From Ectocarpus siliculosus (Eukaryota; Sar; Phaeophyceae; Ectocarpales; Ectocarpaceae), in assembly GCA_000310025.1 (NCBI GenBank), contig FN648707.1:428706-439945 (forward strand): a DNA stretch of 11,240 nucleotides. Reading direction: 5' to 3'. The notes under the pieces were generated by a model, which was not told the DNA's origin, did no database searches, and saw only the letters and a list, made by a program, of their open reading frames with translations. This document shows, in pieces, positions 6,832-11,240 of this stretch. How positions within the stretch are numbered: position 1 is the first letter of the stretch; every line of letters begins with the position of its first letter. The translations under genes and the position numbers were made by a program.

Positions 6832-9800
6832 TGCAATGCCCCGCCGCCCGAGTGCAGCTCTCGTTTGCTGCCCCCCAACGACCACGTTTCGACGTCGTCT
6901 CAACATAACGCGGTCTACGAAGTTAGCCCTTCTACACACCAGCGTCTTCGGATGGCCTCCAGCCCTCCGTCGACTGAACGATTCGCGTCGTTTTCACAAT
7001 ACGCTGCGAATGTTCCATCGGATCATGACACCGCTGTTTGGGCCGTGTCTTCCGGGTGCACCCCGCCATCCTCTTCCTCTTCTTTGCTTCCTGAGCAAGG
7101 TCCGGATTTGGTTGATGGTGTTGTTACCATCGATGATGACTCTTTCACCACCCAAATCCTCACTCACAGCGGTTCAGCTTCTGTTCAGTTTGGATGTGTT
7201 GCTCTTTTGGACACGGGTTCCCCGCAGTCTTTTATTAGTGCATCTGCGTGGGAATCCATGAAAGCCGCTTCGGCCGCTTCGTCGTTGTCTGAGAAACAAA
7301 CCCAACCTCGCTGTTGGGGAGGTTTCGGCGAATCTGCTCCGCTTCAAACTTCGACTATTGTCCGTTTGAGCGTGCAGTTTCTTCGCAAGCGCCTTCCTAC
7401 TTCCTCTCTCGCTGTTTGGGCGTACGTTGTTCCCGATGGTGTTATGCATCATGACGTGCTCCTTGGGAGAGACAGTTGGATGCGGTTTAGCGACCGCTCT
7501 TACCGCACTTTGCGTGCGAAACGCCCTGGTGACCGTGTTTTTGGTGAGCTTACCCTGGCTCAGCATAGCAGTTGCGGTGCCACCGCATTTGCTCACGATT
7601 TGTCTTCCACAGATGGTAACTACCAACTTCGCTATGCTGGGAAACATTCCGTCCAACTTCACCCTGAACATAGCCTTGTTCCGGTTAATTTGGTACGCAG
7701 CGATGGCTCTCCAGCCCTCGTGGGACACTATCTCGTGGATATGCTTCCACAATGTGCTATGTTTTCTTCCGAGGAACATTTTGTGCAAAATGGTTGCCAA
7801 AGACTCCCGCTCGCGGGTATCTCTTCACTCGAACCAGGCGACATTCTGGGTACAGCTTCGGCTCCCCTTCTTCGCGTGCCTCTCAGTGCTGTGTCTCGCC
7901 ACAGTTTGAGCGATGGTCTTCAATCTGCGTCTCAAGATCCCACCATTGCTTCGGGCAACTGGGTTCCGGGTCCTGTTTCGACAGGGGGCATTGATTCGTC
8001 TGCCGAACGTCGCATTGATGACCCCTTCGTGTATAATTTGCATGAGCGACCCACACCGTCGCCGCGCGGCAAAGAGGACCCTGGTTCTGCCAGTGCTTCT
8101 CTTTCGTCGCCTCCGCCTGCTCTTCTCGAGCGGTTGACGCCTGAACAACGTCAGAGTTTTTCCCGCGTGTGGGATAAGCTCCCCTGCCATCTCCGTGAGA
8201 TTCCTTTTAATCTCCATGGTCCGGGTTGGACTCCGGATGTCATCACTCAGCTTGGTAACGTCCTGTGCGACTATCATGATGTCTTCTCGAGTTCCCCCGC
8301 CGACTTTGGATCTTGTTCGCTTTTTCCTTTCAAGCTTACAGTTCCTCCAGGCAGTGCACCCGTCACATCTCGTCCATACCGCGTTAACCCCCCGGTGGCG
8401 AAACAAGTTGACGCGATCCTTGATCAATATCTTGCGGCTGGTCTGATCCAACATTCGACCTCGCCCTACTCGAGTCCTTTGGTAGTCATACCGAAGAAAT
8501 CTGGTGGTGTTCGCATCACTGTCAACTATCACAAGCTCAACAAGCTTTGTGCTTTGAGCCAGCTTCCGATTCCTCGAGTTGACGATACTTTAGACAAGTT
8601 GTTGAAAGGGCGAATTTATTCCCTTTTCGATATGAAGTCTCCATTCCACCAAATCACGGTTCACCGTGATACAATCCCTTTGACGGCATTCGTGACGTCT
8701 TCCGGGATTTTTGAGTGGTTGAAGATGCCTCAAGGCAGTTCTGCTGCCCCTGGGTGGTTTTGCAAGGTGGTCAACGAAGTCATCGTAAATCTCCACGGTG
8801 TTGCATCGTACTTGGATGATTTGATCGTTTTCGACGACAACCCTGCTTCTCATGTTGATACCATGCGCGCTCTGTTTGAACGCTTGCGCACACACAACTT
8901 GAAACTCACACCACCGAAGGCCACCATTGGCGCTACCGAAGCGGATTTCCTCGGCCACACCATCTCCCCTGACGGTGTTCGGCCTAACGGGGCCAAGGTT
9001 GCGGCCCTCACCAAAATGTCCATGCCAAAGGATGTTAAACAACTTCGCTCTCTTCTCGGCGGCCTCAGCTACTACCGCAACTTCCTTCCCAACATGGCTA
9101 CGCGAATTCGACCTCTGACCACTCTTCTCAAGAAGCAGGCGACGTTTGCCTTCACCCCTGCCATAGAGCAAGCTGTTCGCGTCCTGTTGTCTGAGTTGGC
9201 CAACCCTCCTGTCTTGGTTTATCCAGATTGGGATGCCGTTACGGACGGCTCGCGACCTTTTCGCCTCTACTGTGATGCTAGTCGCGATGGGTTCGGCGGG
9301 ACTCTCGAACAAGAACAGCCGGATGGCTCCATCCGGCCCATCGTTTTCATCATCCGAGCTACTTTGGACTCCGAACGTCATTGGACTCCCCTCGACCTCG
9401 AGGCGGGTAGCATCGTATGGTGCATCAAACGACTTCGCGTTCGCATTTTTACCGACCACAAATCTCTTGAGCATTTTGCCAAGGTGGGGGAGAACAATGC
9501 CCGCGTTCAGCGTTGGCTTGAATTTCTCACCGCCAACAATTACACTCTCGAGTACGGCAAGGGTTCCGCAAATGGCAACGCTGATTTCCTCTCTCGACTT
9601 CCGATCGATGCGGCGGAATGTGACCGATCTGGTCGCAGCCGCTTGACACCGGATGACGATGAGGAGAGCGTATTCTTCATCCGTTCTTGTGGCCTTACGC
9701 CTTCTGGCCATCGCGCCGTGGGTGTTGGCTTGGGTGGGCTCGTCCCCACTTCCCCGACTTCGGTCTTGGGTGGGCTGGCCCCCTCTACAGATAATTTTGT

Positions 9801-11240
9801 CGACTTCCGTCGGCATGGTCCACGCCTCTCGCCGTCAGGCCTTTCGTCTCCGCCTGGCGTCTGGAACATCGCACCCTGGCCGTCTAACAACTCCCGCGGG
9901 TTGTCTCCTTCGCTACGACGCCTGTGTGGCAGGACCCTCGATTGGTCTGTCTCCTTACATTCTTCGGTGGAGGACATTTTGGCTCTCGAGCCCGAGTCTT
10001 CGCCGGCCGCCTTGCCGACTGCAGCATCACGACGGACTCTCGACCCTACTCAACTGATTTCCACGCGAACTCGCCGTCGCACGGCGGTTGTGGCAGGCAC
10101 GCCCCTCCCGCCCGTGGATTATGGTTTCTCCGAGGACCCGCCTGCTCCTACTCGGATTTCCGCTTCGCCCCGATCGTTTCGACGTTCCCCGCCCGCACAA
10201 TTAGCATCGACGGCGCCCCCCGTTTTGACCAGGTTGGTTTCGGCTCCTGGTGCTGACACTTCGATCCCAGACCTTCATACGCCTCTGGCTCGTGGAAGGG
10301 ATCTTGCGTCTTCGACGCATCCTGCAACTTCGGTTGCTCCTGCCCAGCAGTCTTCTGCTGCCCCCGGTTCTTCGGAATCTTCGACGCGTTCGGTTTCGAC
10401 CACTCGTACGCCATCGTCTTCAGTTTCCGCTGCTACTCTGCCTTCGGGTGGATTGCAGCCGGAGCCTCAGGAATCGGCTCCCTCTTCTATCGAGGCGGCT
10501 TTACATTCCTCGGCAGATTTAGCCTTCCGGGCGTCTGTCGAACGTTTCTCGCATGCTGATTGGGCTCGCGAGCAACGTAACGAACCTGTTTGTGATGCAG
10601 CTATTCGTTTCATCCTTCTGGGTCGGCCTTCGGCTCTCCCTCCGGATTTCCTGGATCATCTTCCGTCCGCTCGTCGACCTCCTCTGTCGGAGATTCGTGA
10701 CCTGTCTAACAAAGGCCGGTTACAGGTTGACGATGATGGTTTGGTCTTGCTTGTTCGCAAGCAAACAGCGCCCCCGTCGTCTACGACCACACGTCCTGGC
10801 GGGCGTGCTGCTCGCCTTCTCAACGACGAACCCATTCGGATTTATGTTCCCATGCTCATGCGTCCGTGGATCATGCAAGCCTGTCACGCTGATGCATCCT
10901 GCCACCTCGGTGCCGCTCGCACGCTTAGCATGCTGGAACGTTTTTATTGGTGGGTTGGCATGAGCGTTTGCACGACGAAGTGGTGGGTAAGGCATTGTTT
11001 GCGATGCCAAGCTCGCAAGTCATCTCGTCAAACGCCTCGATGGCCTACTTTGTGCCTTCCGCTGCCTTCGGGCCCTGGTGTGTCGGTGAGCGTCGATTAT
11101 TTCGGTCCCCTCCCGTTGACACCGCGCGGAAACACATATATTCTGCTTTTCACTGATCGTTTCAGCCGCCGTGCTGACATGTACGCGGTTACGGCTGCAG
11201 AATTCACCGCCGAAGGCACCGCTGACGTACTTCTCAATCG
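6475..11240 (+). CDS. pol: pol: NADAR C-terminal part, protease, RT, RNase H, integrase (partial)
   Basis: Frame 1 is open from just after TGA 6463-6465 to the right edge, about 1,590 codons without a stop, and is the longest frame in the window. It carries the C-terminal two thirds of NADAR, an aspartic protease, a beta-rich segment, reverse transcriptase, RNase H, a long linker and the first part of integrase. There is no start codon of its own: it was made as the downstream part of the Gag polyprotein and was cut out by the protease. In this copy entry into the frame depends on a -1 shift at about 6475-6484. All catalytic motifs I could check are present. The even retention of the frame over 4.77 kb contrasts with the damaged gag half. 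The 3' end, with the rest of the integrase core and any C-terminal domain, lies outside. Confidence 0.93.
7141..7490 (+). other. Aspartic protease (retropepsin-like) domain
   Basis: The active-site motif is ALLDTGSPQSFIS, with the catalytic Asp at codon 7210, preceded by the beta strand VQFGCV. About 84 residues later comes DVLLGRD (7453-7473), the hydrophobic-LGRD strand that closes the retropepsin fold. The protease would act as a dimer to cut Gag from the NADAR, RT and integrase products. It directly follows the NADAR domain after a roughly 100-residue Ser/Pro-rich spacer. Confidence 0.9.
7600..7910 (+). other. Beta-rich segment between protease and RT
   Basis: The product here has alternating hydrophobic strands and the pattern ...LVPVNLV...GHYLVDM...EEHFVQNGCQRLPLAGISSLEPGDILGTA. 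This resembles the strand-rich region found between protease and RT in many Ty3/gypsy elements, ending in a Gly-Asp-Ile-Leu-Gly turn. Its function is not known to me. After it, a roughly 120-residue Ser/Pro/Asp-rich spacer leads into RT. Confidence 0.45.
8281..9080 (+). other. Reverse transcriptase domain
   Basis: The RT blocks occur in order: PYRVNPP and IQHSTSPYSSPLVVIPKKSG (fingers), VRITVNYHKLNKL, YSLFDMKSPFHQI with the first catalytic Asp at 8629, FEWLKMPQGSSAAPGWF, the YLDD box at 8809-8820 with the two other catalytic Asp, and LKLTPPKATIGATEADFLGHTISPDGV. The MPQG-PGWF version of the fourth block differs from the MPFGL-NAP form common in plants and animals and, as far as I recall, is usual in protist elements. 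All catalytic residues are present. It copies the element RNA into cDNA in the particle. Confidence 0.95.
9241..9600 (+). other. RNase H domain with small internal deletion
   Basis: The four acidic positions are present: Asp 9274 in LYCDASRDGFGG, Glu 9400 in DLEAGSIVW, Asp 9454 in IFTDHKSLE and Asp 9583 in NGNADFLSRLP. Between the KRLR helix and the VRIFTDHK strand (9430-9447) the usual seven to nine residues, which in Ty3/gypsy enzymes read like HYLWG plus a few, are absent. The reading frame stays open, so an in-frame loss is likely. The site is flanked by CTTCGC and GTTCGC, which could have served as short repeats. The domain degrades the RNA strand during reverse transcription; activity in this copy is doubtful. 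Confidence 0.88.
9601..10540 (+). other. Long Ser/Pro/Thr-rich linker between RNase H and integrase
   Basis: About 310 codons of frame 1 with no recognisable domain follow the RNase H end motif LSRLP. Composition is heavy in Ser, Pro, Thr, Ala, Arg and Gly, with many TCG and TCT codons after about 10140. In most Ty3/gypsy elements RNase H is followed by a much shorter connection to the integrase zinc finger. The frame stays open throughout, so the stretch was probably translated. Whether it contains a small folded domain I cannot tell. Confidence 0.6.
10741..11240 (+). other. Integrase: HHCC zinc finger and start of catalytic core (cut)
   Basis: The zinc finger is H-X5-H-X30-C-X2-C with His 10885 and 10903 and Cys 10996 and 11005, close to the H-X3-5-H-X28-32-C-X2-C of retroviral-type integrases. 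Typical residues such as CHLGAART, LERFYWWVGM and CLRCQARK surround it. The core then starts with VSVDYFGPLP (first catalytic Asp at codon 11095) and YILLFTDRFSRRADMYAVT. The second Asp and the Glu of the D,D-35-E triad, any GPY/F module and any chromodomain lie beyond the window. It would insert the cDNA into the host genome. Confidence 0.93.

Larger units (their letters stand above)
603..11240 (+). mobile_element. Ty3/gypsy-type LTR retrotransposon, degenerate, 3' end outside window
   Basis: The domain order is Gag with a CCHC knuckle, NADAR, aspartic protease, reverse transcriptase, RNase H, integrase. Reverse transcriptase before integrase is the Ty3/gypsy order; Ty1/copia has integrase first. 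The 5' limit is uncertain: composition changes at about 602, but no LTR pair can be compared because the 3' half of integrase and the 3' LTR lie beyond the window. I could not identify a convincing tRNA primer-binding site. The gag half carries stops, frameshifts and a nested DNA transposon, while the pol half is open for about 4.77 kb, so this copy cannot make a full polyprotein but its pol half has few visible lesions. Gag and pol seem to have been one continuous frame, since no gag stop lies between knuckle and protease once the breaks are allowed for. Confidence 0.9.

Noticed and set aside
5261-7261. 666-codon frame read as one protein
   Set aside because: Its first codon is a GTG inside the nested transposon, and after 6477 it leaves the NADAR frame and turns into noise. 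Only 5305-6477 is meaningful.
8590-9816. 408-codon open frame on the - strand
   Set aside because: It is exactly antisense to RT and RNase H, whose catalytic motifs are on the + strand, and its product resembles nothing I recognise. GC-rich coding DNA often leaves such shadows. The same applies to - strand frames at 3146-3928, 5569-6213, 7174-7800 and 7825-8532.

Overview
The window looks like nuclear DNA of a eukaryote, and almost all of it is one large Ty3/gypsy (Metaviridae-type) LTR retrotransposon on the + strand. It runs from a G-rich left flank to the right edge of the window, where it is cut off inside integrase. The reverse transcriptase (an MPQG...PGWF motif followed by YLDD), the coding GC content and the NADAR domain suggest a protist such as an oomycete, another stramenopile or an alga. 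The host cannot be named from sequence alone. No host gene was recognised.

Layout: 1-602 is degenerate TTGGG/TAGGG/TCGG-type low-complexity DNA around a roughly 260-bp non-repetitive patch without a gene. 603-747 is a short leader with strong hairpins. From 748 there is a very long Gag: N-terminal Ala/Ser-rich part, coiled coil, Gag core, one CCHC zinc knuckle at 3452-3493, and an Asn/Thr/Ser-Val repeat tail. 5305-6376 is a disordered Ser/Thr/Pro-rich linker. 6377-6831 encodes a NADAR domain, the family that removes ADP-ribose from modified guanine and is related to YbiA/RibX-type N-glycosidases. Then come aspartic protease (7141-7490), a beta-rich segment, reverse transcriptase (8281-9080), RNase H (9241-9600), a long Ser/Pro/Thr linker (9601-10540) and integrase (10741 to the edge). 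The longest open frame of the window, 6466-11240, is open at the right edge and holds all of protease to integrase.

Decay: the ancestral element probably had one continuous gag-NADAR-pol frame. In this copy it is broken by in-frame stops at 805-807 (TAA) and 1240-1242 (TGA), a one-base gain near 2904-2906, a shift back near 3944-3965, a 1,102-bp DNA-transposon insertion at 4200-5301, and a -1-type shift at about 6475-6484 inside the NADAR domain. Downstream of that the frame is intact for about 4.77 kb, apart from an apparent small in-frame deletion in RNase H.

The nested 1.1-kb insertion has GGGT...ACCC imperfect terminal inverted repeats and a TAA target duplication, as in PIF/Harbinger (Tourist-like) elements. 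Removing it with one TAA copy rejoins the Gag frame exactly.

The most notable point is the NADAR domain between Gag and protease. A retroelement carrying its own ADP-ribose eraser suggests, as inference, protection of its RNA or cDNA against nucleic-acid ADP-ribosylation by the host, or another NAD/ADP-ribose related role.
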